This document shows positions 12,018-23,410 of a DNA stretch of 64,000 bases, piece after piece. How positions within the stretch are numbered: position 1 is the stretch's first letter; the number at the start of each line of letters is the position of its first letter. Location of the stretch: positions 2,957,484-3,021,483 of the forward strand of contig JAUJYN010000013.1 of assembly GCA_030737835.1 (NCBI GenBank), in the 5' to 3' direction. This DNA is from Acorus gramineus. Its lineage: Eukaryota; Streptophyta; Magnoliopsida; Acorales; Acoraceae. The notes below the pieces were generated by a model. It ran no database searches and was not told where the DNA came from. It saw only the letters and a program-made list of their open reading frames with translations. A program made the translations under genes and the position numbers.

Positions 12018-12727
12018 AAAAATGCACAAATGCACAAATTTATATGGTTTCACAAAAAATGTACCTATATCTAGGAAGGAGAACAAACAGGAAATGGTTC
12101 AGTACGATCAAATAATCAAATTAAAAAATTCTTTCAGCATCTGTTTCAACTAAAAATAAATAAAAGACGTGCAGTTTCATCTTCCATTTTTTTTTGAAAT
12201 AGAGGACCTAAGTTAATGGGGGGACCCAGACGACCACCGTCTTTGTCACCTATACCCAGGGCCATCTCTGATAGTAGTGAGGAGTGATGGATTTTTGGAG
12301 AAAGGAATCCTTCATTTTGGTTAATCAAGCTCTAAACCATGATTCATAAAGTGAATATTTTATACATTTTGAAAGTGGTAATTGTCCCCCTTATATTAAA
12401 AAAAATCTGCAATAATGTCTTGCATAGAGATTTTTAGGACAAAATTAGAATGATCTCTTCCTAAATTTAAAGAATGCCAACACAAATCACATAAACCAGC
12501 ACAATAATAATACAAAAGTTACAGATTTAGAGATCGATGGACTGATAACAAAAAGATGGATAAATGGACTCCAACACAACACATACACCACACCACAACA
12601 TTGACAACACACATGTGGCCGATACTTGAAACACATTTGACATGGAAAACGAAGTAGTCTGCAACACCTCCACCTGATTATAAAAGCACATATTAGATCT
12701 CTTATGGACTAGAACCAGAGGAACATA
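12018..12727. other. spacer 3' of sulfotransferase copy B
   Basis: No gene recognised. The CACCTGATTA segment near 12667 matches copy C flank near 25558, so the right part belongs to the duplication unit. Confidence 0.4.
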
Positions 12728-12954
12728 TCAGATCTTATCACTGAGAGTGTCGAGGCGTTCGATCATCTCAGGCATAAGGGACCTCGCCGAATCCCCCACC
12801 ACTCCCTTTCTGAAGAATTACTGTTTCATATTCGAGCACTGGAATTCTCCCTCCTTATTAACCTTCACAATCTCCTCCACCACCCCTCCCTCCTTCTCCT
12901 CCTCCATGGAGAACGGTAACCCCATGAACTCCGCCACTACAAAAAAAAAAAAAA

Positions 12955-13262
12955 AGGTTTTTGCGATGGTTGAAAACCGCCGCAAAAGCTATCTAAACAA
13001 CCGCAAAAGTATTTGCGGTGGTTTTGCAACAGTTTTGCAAGGTACGCAATAACGCGTGTCACAAATGCTTGGCGGTGGTTTTTACCCGCTGCAAAAAGCC
13101 TTTTGCAACTGCTATGTGTGACCGACTCGAATAAATGTTTTGCGACACTTTTGTCTACCGCCGCAAATAACCTGTTTTTTTTGTGACACATTCGCCACAA
13201 GAAACACTCCTTAGGAACTGTTACCTTACAATTATTGTGACGGTCTCAAACCGCGGCAAGTA
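12955..13262. repeat. left subterminal repeats of CACTA-2
   Basis: Repeated TTTTGCGGYGGTTTT-like motifs and complements (ACCGCCGCAAA) occur about every 20-40 bp. The motif set differs from that of CACTA-1. Confidence 0.75.
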
Positions 13263-14418
13263 ATTTTTTTTTTTTTAAAATTAGCTAGCTAATGTAGCTG
13301 TTTTATTTAGATAACCCTGTAAAAATGCATATACTAACAACAATTCTCATTATTCATGTTAACATATATAATTCCTGGAACATTCACTTGAATTAACATT
13401 CATTGAAAAAACAAAATATTACCATTGAAAAGTAATTATTAAAAACACACACAGAGGATGAGTTTTCAATTCCATTAAAAATACCATTCAATTCCATCTG
13501 TGTTTCACAAAATTGAAGGCTTTTAACCAAAACACAAACACACCACAGACATATCACTTTTGATAGACCAATGAAACAAGAGTTTCTACATATAATATAT
13601 GTTCGGTTTTCACCCACCAAGTAGAGTCTCAATAGCCAACCAACAAGAAGACAGCAAAATGCCAGAGGTCATCACCAACATGTACATGAACACTTGGGAT
13701 CCACCATTAGCTGGGCCACTTTTCTCCAGGGCTGTCATAAAAATATCAAATTATGTTAATAAACATAACATTTATGAAGTTTCTTGTGTGTGAGAGTGAT
13801 GGTATGAGCGCAAGAGGGCTGTGTGTGTGTGAGAGAGAGAGGAAGAGAGTTATTCTTATAATGCAGGGGCTTCTCAATGAGGTCGACATGGGTCATGAGC
13901 ATCCGCTTGCAGTCAGGGCCTGGCCCTGAGAATTAAATTTTTTAAATGGGTCATAGGCAAAATTTTAAAGCGGACCCCATATATTATATTTTTAAAAAAC
14001 CTAGATTATTTTTAATCATGAACATTATCAATATTATTAAATAGATACATAATATTATATAATAATTTAATTAAAATATTATACAATATCATATGCACTT
14101 AATAAAACAAAAAAAAAATTAAATTTAAAAATTGAAATGTCTATTGGATTATAGTTGGAGAGATTTAGGGAAAAGAGAAATTTTAGGGGAATATCAAACA
14201 GATTGAGAAAGTTTGTTAAAAATGATTTATTGAAGTAACACATCTCATCATACATTTTATTAAAATCCACTTAATAGATAGTTCTTAGGGGTCCTTGTTG
14301 GGTGAGGGCCCTAGACAATTGCCTTGATGGCCTTGCCCTAGGACTGGCTCTGCCTATAGCAGTAGCGGACAGGCTTAGGGCATCCAATGCATATCTATAA
14401 CACATACAGCATGCAGCA
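13263..14418. other. interior of CACTA-2, no assigned gene
   Basis: AT-rich. A minus-strand peptide at about 13600-13735 (SGPANGGSQVFMYMLV) has the look of an exon but was not identified. GA/GT microsatellite-like sequence is near 13820-13850. The rest is stop-rich. Confidence 0.35.
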
Positions 14419-14432
14419 ACATTAGTCACCAT

Positions 14433-15529
14433 GTTGCTTCTCTCAGTTCCTCTGGTCAGCCTTCCTAATGGACTTGCAAATAATTGGGAGTCTTCCTTGC
14501 TCATTGTCTTTGCTTCCGGATTGACTGAAAAATATTTCTCTAAACACAGTCACTAAGCCTCTCCTCCTTTATGTTTTATGGAGTACACTCTGGGCTATAT
14601 GGCAGGAAAGGAATTCTCCAATTTTCAAGGAAAAGAATACGAATGCAATATGGGTATTGAGACGAGTACAAGCTGAAATCACACTTCGTTTTCAAACGGT
14701 CCCTCTAAAATCTATAATTACACCTGAATTATTTCAAATTGCCCAAGCTTTCAAGGTGAATATCATTGAGACTCCAATAATTCCAAGGTCTGTCATATGG
14801 GACCCTCCTCTTGTGGGCTGGATAAAGTCCAATTCGGATGGGTCGCTCTCCGATGACGGAGGGGGGTATGGTGCCCTTCTTCGTGACTCCTCAGCACGGT
14901 TTATTGTTGGATTTGCAGGCTACATCGCACTCCCCTCCATTTACCTTCTTGAATTACAAGGTCTAGTTGCTAGCCTTCAATTGTGAATTCAGCGTGGTGA
15001 CAAAAAAATATGGTTCGAAACAGACTCTATAACTGCTATGGCATGGGCAAAAGGGAGAGGCAACTTACCATGGCCTACTCTTCGTGTAACTAGAACTCTA
15101 GCACATGGTCTCTACCAGCTGGAGGAATGGAGAATCACACATATATTCAGAGAAGGAAATTCACCGGCGGACAGTCTTGCTTCTCGGCGCCAATCACGGG
15201 GTGAGGGCTTCATCCTCCCCCATCAGTCCTGGCCGGAGCTCAACGAAGCATTGGAAGCTAACAAAGTGGGAACAGTCATCATCAGAAACTAACAGTGACA
15301 CTGTTCTCTTGTTTTATGCACTGCTTCTCAAAATTGTGTTAGGGGTTTAAGCAAACATATCTCTATTGGGAGGGATAGGGGTTGGCCAAATGCAGAGAGA
15401 CTTTGCTCTCTCTTCCCTCTGTTGGCTTCTCTGCCTCTCTTTTAAATTTGTTCTTCCTTGTGTAAATTTATACATTTTCAAACCAAAGTAATACATAGTT
15501 CTCAATAACCAATCAAAAAAAAAAAAAAA
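14433..15529 (+). mobile_element. 5'-truncated L1-type LINE, RNase H end
   Basis: Flanked by a direct repeat ACATTAGTCACCAT at 14419-14432 and 15529-15542. A run of about 14 A directly precedes the right copy. Coding remnants include TLWAIWQERNSPIFK (end of the RT/zf-RVT region), then GWIKSNSDGSLSDDGGGYGA and WFETDSITAMAWAKGRGN (RNase H-like). A TGA at about 14984 separates the two RNase H halves in one frame. Target duplication plus tail define a target-primed insertion into CACTA-2. Confidence 0.92.
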
Positions 15530-16031
15530 CATTAGTCACCATCAGACCACAGTTTATAAAAAAAAGAAAAAAGGTGGGACTGGTAACAGGAAGAAGAAAA
15601 GGGCAAATATTAATCTAGCGCAATGGGCGCTTGGATGTCAATCATGACAATACATATAAGAGGTAACCATGATATATAATATACTTACAAACTTACGTAA
15701 CATTGTCTAAAAAATTATGTTGATATTGGTGTTTCTAAACTATGACTGCTAGTTTTTGGTGTTTCTGAATTGTGTCTTTGTTAGGCATTTGAGCAATTCA
15801 GATTGTTCTGATTTTTCTATACAAGTTTCTAAAATCTTGGGTCTTCAGGCCTTTCTAATTTGTTTATTCTTGAATATCTGGGAAACACAAAAATGTGTTC
15901 TAAAAAGAAGGCATTTTGGAACTATTGTTAGAAAAGCAGAACATACACATGCCCAAGCTTGTGATATATAATTTTTTTGTCCTCTGTCTCTCTCCCACGC
16001 ATACAAACCAATAGTGGAGAGAGGAACTCAC
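15530..16031. other. CACTA-2 interior between LINE and sulfate-transporter exons
   Basis: No coding segment recognised. It may include intron sequence carried with the transporter fragment. Confidence 0.35.
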
Positions 16032-16793
16032 CCATGATGCACATTTTCCACACAGATTCCATGACATGTATAATATCTGTTTTCGTAGTAAATTTTGCAA
16101 TGCCGAGGAAACCTTTGAGTCGCTGAAGGGCGATTGTGATGGCTGCCCCACCCATGAAACCAATAATGGCAGCATGGGAAAGGAAGTCAATCAAGAAGCT
16201 CAATCTGCAATATAATGAACAGAAGAAAAAAAACATGATGATTGAATTAGCATCAAAGAGCGAAAAATTACGAGTTCAATCTCATCTATGTTTTGATTAG
16301 TGAGAAGCGTATTGATAAACACCTGATCAGAAACCCAAGTATTGCTTGGGTGACCCCAGCAAAGAATGTTGCAGACTTGCAGTAAATGCAAGCCTTTGAT
16401 ATTCGGCCTTATTTTTCGGGTCGATCTCATCTTGGAACAGAGTCCCAAGCAGTAGAGAGACAACAGCTACAGGTCCAATAGAGATCTCTCTTAAGATTCC
16501 CATAATGGCATAAGTCAGTGGAGGTACAAAGCTAGAGTCTGCAATTATCATTGTAAAAGATTAAGTATATGTACCTAGCATAAGATAGACTAAGTTTAAT
16601 TGGAATTATGAAACTTACATAGCCCATATTGCGGTTCCAAATTTGCAAGTTTTGCATAGTCGATATCCTATATTAAAAATAACCAAAATTCCAGTTAGAG
16701 TTTCGAAAAACTTGCTAAGATAAAGACAAAATAATATGCGATCGAGCTTTGTTTTAATTACCTGAGCAATACATAGACTAGCTATGGTGAGCC
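16032..16793 (-). pseudogene. captured sulfate transporter (SULTR) fragment, four exons
   Basis: Minus-strand exons with GT/AG borders are at 16762-16793 (GLTIASLCIAQ), 16619-16667 (DIDYAKLANLEPQYGLY), 16323-16538 (SSFVPPLTYAIMG, IGPVAVVSLLLGTL) and 16032-16204 (LSFLIDFLSHAAIIGFMGGA, KGFLGIAKFT). Together they cover early membrane helices of a plant SULTR (SLC26/SulP family). The third exon has an 8 bp insertion near 16371-16382 that shifts frame before TFFAGVTQAILGF, so it no longer encodes a continuous protein. STAS domain and N-terminus are absent. Lying inside CACTA-2, it is inferred to be transduplicated. Confidence 0.9.
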
Positions 16794-17507
16794 CTGCAAT
16801 GACATATACCTTGAGCTTATATATTCAGGTTGTAGTATCTCCCCAGTTGAGAACAGGAAACAATGTGCGAAGGCCTAAAACGGTTACATTGAGAAAGTCT
16901 CAATTAACAATTATGAATAAAAGAGTTCATGCAAAGAAACCAGAAAATAGTCATAAAATGAGCTACTCTTTTCATCAATCATGATTCCATATTAACAATG
17001 GAAATCTGATAAAGAGGTAGACACTTAGCTGACTGAATGCCACATTGGACTGCAGTAGAGCCAATTGGAGCTACTTACAGAGAATGTAAGACCAGATATG
17101 AATGTTTTCCCTTTATTCATACAAACTGGTCCCTGAGATAATGTTTATCTATTATTGAAAGCATGCTTAGATAATACAACAAATATTAAGTATAAAAGAG
17201 CATTACATAATGCGCCATATGTTAAGCAAGCACTGCATCTCTTTTTCTCTGCTGCCTATCACTCACTAGACTACCTCAAAATGCCAACTTTTCATAATCA
17301 TGTTTCACAATTCATGTTTCATAAAAAAATATTTCACAGTTCATCTCACCATTGATTCAAACCCTTCATTCAAAATGCAATTATAATATGGTCTCTAAAA
17401 TTAACAATGATTTTTTCAGGAATGCACAATTGAAAAGGCAAGAACTACTTAATAGAAGCAACAAACACAAACATTTAAACCGAAATCAATAGAGACTTTA
17501 TACTCAC
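16794..17507. other. CACTA-2 interior between the two captured genes
   Basis: AT-rich and stop-rich, with no recognised coding sequence. The chimeric junction between transporter and BSD cargo lies somewhere here. Confidence 0.35.
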
Positions 17508-18082
17508 CATCGTGATCTTCCTCATCTGCCAACAAAGGGAAATCCAGCCAGGTCTCCGGGTGCCCCAGTGCCTCCTCCTCCTCCTCCTCATCCGGATGAT
17601 GATCGGCGGCAAATGAAGTCTCCGGGGGAGGGGCGAGGAAGTTGGCGACTTAGGGTCCGTTTGGAAACACATTTGAAAAATAAGATTTTTAATAAAGTGG
17701 TTTAAATAGACTTGATTCCCAGAAAACACATTTTCTGCGCTTTTTAAAAAACAAGTTTTTTATACTAAAAGTTGTAAGTAATTTTTTAATGAAGTTTTTT
17801 TATACTAAAAGTTGTAAGTAACTTTTTAGAATGCTTTTGACAACATTTTTCAGTTTTCTGCTTAATTAAAAACAAAATCACTTTATTTAAGTGTTGTCAA
17901 ACGCTCCCTTATAGCTTTTGTGAGCTCCGAGAGATTCTCCATGATGCCCTTGGGAGATTGGGTCCCCACCGCCGCCTTTGAAGTTCCGCCGAGACATCTC
18001 CCCCTTCGATCCTCTCATCATCGTTGTCGCCATCACCGTCGGATCTCAGCGAGTTCACCAGATATCTTGCAAGCCAAGACAT
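17508..18082 (-). pseudogene. captured BSD-domain protein 5' exon, split by a MITE
   Basis: The minus-strand start MSWLARYLVNSLRSDGDGD and the following acidic stretch match the N-terminus of plant BSD-domain proteins. A frameshift follows; SPKGIMENLSELTKAI continues in another frame. After the MITE, ANFLAPPPETS and an acidic run with WLDFPLLADEEDHDG lead to a donor at 17508/17507. Removing the MITE and one TTA restores LTKAISRQ, the expected family wording. The BSD domain itself is not present. Two lesions make it non-coding as a protein. Confidence 0.75.
17653..17908. mobile_element. Tourist-like MITE (PIF/Harbinger type)
   Basis: Ends GGGTCCGTTTGG and CAAACGCTCCC are imperfect inverted repeats, flanked by TTA on both sides (17650-17652, 17909-17911). 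Internal sequence is closely similar to 51185-51343 in inverse orientation. It interrupts the BSD fragment. Confidence 0.88.
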
Positions 18083-18124
18083 CCCGTCCAGAATGAGGGG
18101 TTGCCGTTGGGAAACATGCATGTC

Positions 18125-18310
18125 GTTAATAGTATATTATCTGCGACGTTGAACTAATTACCGCCGCAAATAATGTATTTATGACCAATATTTTCAATAT
18201 CTTAAAAAATGATTAAATATTTATGACACCGGTCACAAATTCAATTGTTCGCGATGTTCTTTTATACTGTCGTAAATAAATTGGTCGAAAAGACATTTTT
18301 TCTTGTAGTG
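18125..18310. repeat. right subterminal repeats of CACTA-2
   Basis: Contains ACCGCCGCAAATAA, CTGTCGTAAATAA and related motifs leading to the terminus CTTGTAGTG. Confidence 0.7.
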
Positions 18311-18842
18311 TGCCAACCTTTTCACGACATTCATAGTGTCCTCCATCATCTCTTCGTACCTGATGCAAATTGAAAATAGGGTTTATTATGATTATTTCTC
18401 ATTATTACTATTTTATCATCTCTTTTGTAGGTGTCTCTTTCTTCTCTGCATCAGTACCTTAAAAATATCACGCTTTGTGGCCTCTCAATGCTCGCCTTCC
18501 AATACTCCAATTGATGGTCCCATATCGGTCTATAGAAGGAAACTCCATCACAATAGCTCTCAAGTGCCTCCTCGAGAGAGAATGGCTCTAGCGAATCGTG
18601 CAGGTCGCTATTGAAGAAGTGCCACAAGGACACAAACACATCTTTGATGTCACGGCTGATGTAAACTATGCGACAATCGGAGTCATCGTCCCTCGCGGAC
18701 TCTGAAAGCGAATAGTAGGGAATGTGAGTTGCAACAGGTTTAGGTGAAGGCAATGCATCTAGACCGAGGATCGAATTATTCGTGTAAAGATGTACCACCT
18801 CTATGTGGGGGGCGAACTCGTGGGGGTTTGATGAATGCACGA

Positions 18843-19108
18843 GGACTTTAAGAAAGGTTTAAATATTTTGATTCTATGGTAGCATAAACGAAAAGATTTT
18901 GAAGATTTTGTTTATGTACGAGAATGACATGTTTAATCCAAACTCGTTTTCAAACTTCTCATTATAGCTTTTCACATAAAGTATAACAAATATTTAATTA
19001 TAGAAAATAGCTTTTCAAGAATCTAATATAAGTGAGTTAATTTCCAACGTACAAAACCGTTTTTCAAAAGTGAATTTTAGTGAAAAACAAATTTTCAAAA
19101 TCACCACC
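18843..19108. other. duplicated 5' flank of the sulfotransferase unit
   Basis: Aligns with 27010-27550 of copy C once the 5S-derived insert at 27141-27458 is removed. The shared end is TCACCACCCA. It shows that B and C are tandem duplicates. Confidence 0.75.
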
Positions 19109-19217
19109 CACTACAACAAATTTGATTATTAGCTACGAATGTTTAACTGTGAAATTGAATTTCGTAGCTAAAGGAGACTTTTACCTGCTAATTTTTCACT
19201 GCGAAATAATAATTTTA
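19109..19217. mobile_element. isolated CACTA-1-family end
   Basis: Starts CACTACAACAAATTTGATTA and has ATTAGCTACGAA, almost the same as the left end of CACTA-1, then one TTTCGTAGCTAAAG motif. No matching right end follows. It stops where TIR-element copy 2 begins. Confidence 0.75.
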
Positions 19218-19639
19218 TAAAGTGTCATCATTTCATTAGTTGGCTTGTTGACTTTTCAAAAATGGTAAAATGTCAAAATACAAATTTGTTCTTCATTAAA
19301 AATATGTCTCATTAACCCAAATCCTCATTTTTTCTCTATTCAATTATAACTCTTCCATGTGAATCTTAAAATCCATTTACCCTTTTAGATAAAAAAAAAT
19401 CCCCATTCGTTTAGTCGAAAATTCACTTTCGTTCCATTTCATCAATCCTTCACGGCCGGCTCGACGTTCTTCCACCACGTACAGATCGATCGAGCACTGA
19501 ACAATGATCTTGGAATGACTGCACCCCTTCGGATCGCCATCGTGGAAGCCATGGAAACTTTGCTTCGATTTTGATTATGATTTTTCTCTGTATTAAAAAA
19601 ATGTTATTTATGAAAATAAAGAGAGAGAAAAAAAAGTAA

Positions 19640-20036
19640 AATGATTATGTAACATTTACGTGATTATAACTGTAAAAGAATATAACAGTGTTGCATAAAT
19701 GTAACAGAATGTAACAGCCTTATGACATTCATATTAAAAAATATTGTAGAAACAAAAAAAGAGAAGAAGAAATGTAGCAAACTTCTCTACAAAAGTAATT
19801 CAAACATTTGCTCTTAATGATTATGTAAAAGAATGTAACAGTGTTATGATTATGTAACATTTATGTGATTATAACTGTAAAAGAATGTAACAGTGTTGCA
19901 TAAATGTAACAGAAATATGTAAATGTAACAGTCTTATTACATTCACGTTAAAAAATGTTGTAGAAACAAAAAAAGAGAAGAAGAAATGTAGCAAACTTCC
20001 TCGCAAAAGTAATTCAAACATTTGCTCTTAATGACC
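19640..20036. repeat. two-copy tandem duplication, about 190-210 bp
   Basis: GATTATGTAACATTTA...GTAACAGTGTTGCATAAATG and the downstream AGAAGAAATGTAGCAAACTT ... CATTTGCTCTTAATGA occur twice in the same order, at about 19640-19826 and 19845-20036, nearly identical. Confidence 0.85.
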
Positions 20037-21096
20037 AGTTATATTGTAATGTAACCATATTGCGTAAATGTATCTATCTCGCAGCAATAGACACATGTAA
20101 TTAATTATTACATTTATGAATGTAACACATATAAATCAATATACGCATGTGATTGTCTGTAACACAAATAACAAAAATATGAAAAATGAATATTTACATT
20201 GTCAACAATGTAACAATAATATCATACAAACTATCCATATATTAAATGTAATAGTATCGAGTGTTACATTTAAGATATAAGAGTAAAACCAAATCAAATT
20301 GTGAAAAATGATATTTAATACATAAAAATATTTGTATTTAAAATTTAAAACAATTAACAAAAACACATTTCGATTACGAATCCAATAATGTTAAATATGA
20401 TATAACCACAATAAAAAAAAAAGGGTTTCCCCGACGGCTGCGTTTTATTATTGCCGACAGATTATAACCGTCGCATGATTGCTACGGCTTAAGGCCGTCG
20501 CCAAATGGTAAAAATTCAGATATGATTTGTTTTGGTGACTGCCATTGGCCGTCACGAATTTGCAACGGGCAAAGTCCGTCCCCAGAAGCAGAATAAGAAA
20601 CAAAAATCAATTTCAGCAATCGTGGTGCCCCTAAATGATCTGGTCCCTTACCACTCACCAAAAGAAAAAAAAAAAAAAAATTAATGTCCTCTTCCCTTCT
20701 CACCGAAACCCTCCACCGATCCTCCCCTCCTCTTCTCACCAAAATTCCTCCGTTGCCAGTCCACCCCCTCTCCCTTCTCACAATCCCATCAATTATATTT
20801 CAAAATTGTTGGCGGTCATATTTCAAACCCCCCCCCTCTCTCACTCCCCATCTAGGGTTTCTAAATTTTTCTTTATCAATCTGACATGATTATTGTTTCG
20901 ATGATCAGCTGAGGCGAAGAAGCGATTGAAAGAGGCAGGGTTCGAGTATCGCTTTCACCATCGGAAATACCTCATCTATTTTTTATGGGTTTTTCTTCCC
21001 TTGCTTTGTTGGATTTGATAGTGTTAGAATGAAAAGAAGGGATTTTTTTATGCTAAAATGTTGGTTTTTCTTTTTTTAATGAAGGGTTTGTTGTAG

Positions 21097-21161
21097 ATTT
21101 TGTTGCTGGGAATGGATGCCATGTCATCGGGGCTCCACGGATGGTCCCTGCCATGTCCAAG
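21097..21161 (+). pseudogene. unidentified captured exon in CACTA-3
   Basis: Open segment between TAG and AGGTGGGT with peptide FVAGNGCHVIGAPRMVPAMS. Splice borders fit; the family was not recognised. Confidence 0.4.
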
Positions 21162-22742
21162 GTGGGTTATTTTGTTATCTCTTTTTTTAATTTTTTAATT
21201 TTGGTTGTTGAATCATTGAATGTACTTCTTTTCATTAGATGAGTTGCCGTTGTGCTTATGAGATCAGTTTTTGTGGGTAAATATTGAAGCAATATATCAT
21301 GTTTAAATGGGTATATCATGTGGTCATTTGAGACATTTTTCTTGCTCAAAGTAGGCTCATATTTTCAAAGGAAACAAATATAGAGATGAAAACATGTAAT
21401 TGGAATCACGGCATCACTTTGGACTAATATAACATGAGGAGCATTTGTTCTGTTAAGTGTTCGACAAGGAGTTCAGCTAACAATGTATTTGTTTGGGGAA
21501 ATAACCAATTTAAATTTGAGATTTTGTTACTGTTCGATAATCATCCATTTGATCATCTGGAAAAAAAAATATAAACTAAGATAGATTTTTAAAGCTTACC
21601 TTCTGCACATTATCGTTTGGTTAGTTTTATTACTTTGTGTGTATTGATGTGATGACATGTTAGCTGGGTTGTGGACTGATCTATCAATGTTTTTGGTAGA
21701 ACAACTACAGGTGGAAGGAAAACAAATTGTGTTACAATGGAATGGAATGCATCAATTTGGTACGTCTTGAGCATAAAACTTTCTTATGATTCGTATATTA
21801 TATTGTAAGAGAAATGAAACATTTTTCATGAGAACATATTATATGATTATTTGAAGGCATCTAATAATACCAAAAGTTAATCATTATGTGTTAGAATCTT
21901 TGGTGTGCATGACTACTCACCATATTTTTCATTAGGTGGTCAAAGGAGGGTATCTTGAATTACGTGTTAAAACATATGGTGGGAGTAGTGCACACATGGT
22001 TTGATCGAGACTTGACCATGGCTAGTTCATGATAAAACAATCAAAAGATTTTTCTTTATTTCTCATACTAGCAAAGATGATTCATGTTTTTGTTTTATTG
22101 GGGATAATTAGAAAGTGGATTATATATGTAAATCGGTTGATATATCAGTGTCTTTGGCTCACATATGGTTGTCTAGCTCTTTGTTTTTTTGGGATAGTTA
22201 TTAGTCTCCATTTCCTAGTTATTAGCATTTGAGGAGGAGGTATTGGTTTTTTATATATATATATTTATTGTAGTGGATTCAAATCGATCCAAACGGATCT
22301 TGGGTGATAAAAATGTTGGGTACGATAAGTTTTTTTAATCAGGTAATGGACTCTTCTGTCCTAAAGACAAGTTCATGTAGAAATTCTTAATTAGGTGTCT
22401 TAGATACATATTAATATAATAATCTTAAACTTGTTTTAGTTGATTATGGACTTTGTTCTGATCCTGTTATAATTAATTTTATTGTTGGACATTGTAGTTC
22501 TAATCATGTTATAATTAAATCTATTCTTTTTTCTTTCCTTGTATTTATATGGCATTTTTTTGGTGATAGAATTTACTTTATAATTAGCTTTTCCTCATCA
22601 TCCTTGATCCCGTTGATGCATTTTTAGGAATCTCATGTGTGCCTCCTGAATCTCTTCTCTAAGATCTAAATAACTATTTATCTTGAAAAATAGATGAGAT
22701 AAAATGCATTAATTTGTACTTATTCACTTTTCCTTTGTCTAG

Positions 22743-22834
22743 TTGATATCTGTATTAAAGGGGATGATGAGAGGGCGCGTTTAAACTTTAAAGAACTTGG
22801 TTACTCGGGTCGCTGCTGCTCGACCACTCGCAAG
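22743..22834 (+). pseudogene. unidentified captured exon in CACTA-3
   Basis: Follows CTAG and precedes GTAAAT. The open peptide includes DICIKGDDERARLNFKELG. The source gene was not identified. Confidence 0.4.
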
Positions 22835-23284
22835 GTAAATTTACAAATAACTTGGTGAAAGATAAAAATTGTCATTATTGATACTTGCATCTGTTTTTGC
22901 TTATCCAATAGTTACTAATCATAATGTTGGGTACATTTTACATGGTTGTTAACATTACTTAATTAGTTGAAATATCCACACTACATCAATATATGTCTAA
23001 TCAAGCCATCGGTAACATCAATATATGGCTGAGAAGAATGCTTTGATCCACAGTCGTACTCACTTTTATTCCATTTTTTGAATGCTCTTAATATATGTTA
23101 CCTCCTAATTTTCCAAGTGAGATCTATGAAAGCCTATGTTAACATCAATTGATATCCCGTATGTTATTTATACAAAAGTGCTCATATTTGATTTGGATAA
23201 ATCTAATTAATCTGCTTATTGTGTTCAGGGGTTAGGATATTGTCTTTGTGAATCCATCACTAATTATGATATGATAAGCTCTTC

Positions 23285-23410
23285 ATGGGTGAGGTTGTGC
23301 AAGCTTTGAAGCTCGTATACAAAGATGGTGAAGTGGCCTCTGAAAGAAGTACTGGAAAAGCAAGAGAAAGAATTACTCCATCACCGATTCCAGTCACAAG
23401 TGCCACAGTA
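23285..23410 (+). pseudogene. captured fragment of a receptor-like kinase C-terminus (ALE2-like)
   Basis: MGEVVQALKLVYKDGE matches the conserved end of the kinase domain of plant ALE2-type receptor-like kinases, where PFMGEVVQALKLV precedes the tail. The following residues lose similarity. Only the terminal kinase helix is present. Location inside CACTA-3 suggests capture. Confidence 0.65.

Larger units (their letters stand above)
12935..18310. mobile_element. CACTA transposon CACTA-2 with host-gene fragments
   Basis: Starts CACTACAAAAAA and ends TCTTGTAGTG. It lies in exon 3 of sulfotransferase copy B. The target reads CCGC before and TGCCAACC after; intact copy C reads ccgccaacc, giving a 3 bp duplication (cgc) with one later change. 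Subterminal GC-rich repeats are at both ends. No transposase was recognised. The cargo is sulfate-transporter exons (16032-16793, minus), a BSD-domain protein exon (17508-18082, minus), a later LINE (14433-15529) and a MITE (17653-17908). Confidence 0.92.
12728..18842 (-). pseudogene. sulfotransferase pseudogene, copy B, split by CACTA-2
   Basis: Exon 3 lies at 12728-12934 and continues at 18311-18362, with CACTA-2 between. Exon 2 is at about 18438-18842 and is still open, with [27 protein letters not shown] and WDHQLEYW, which are the core and 3'-phosphate-binding segments of sulfotransferases. Exon 1 is absent: upstream sequence at 18843 onward aligns with copy C sequence beyond its TATA box, so about 0.6 kb was deleted. 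Loss of the P-loop exon and the 5.4 kb insert make it nonfunctional. Confidence 0.9.

Noticed and set aside
11691-12086. 131-codon minus-strand open frame
   Set aside because: It runs through a poly(A) tract and T-rich 3' end; composition-driven, no family match.
12955-13262. CRISPR-like spaced repeats
   Set aside because: Spacing is irregular, motifs alternate orientation and lie at transposon ends; this is plant nuclear DNA.
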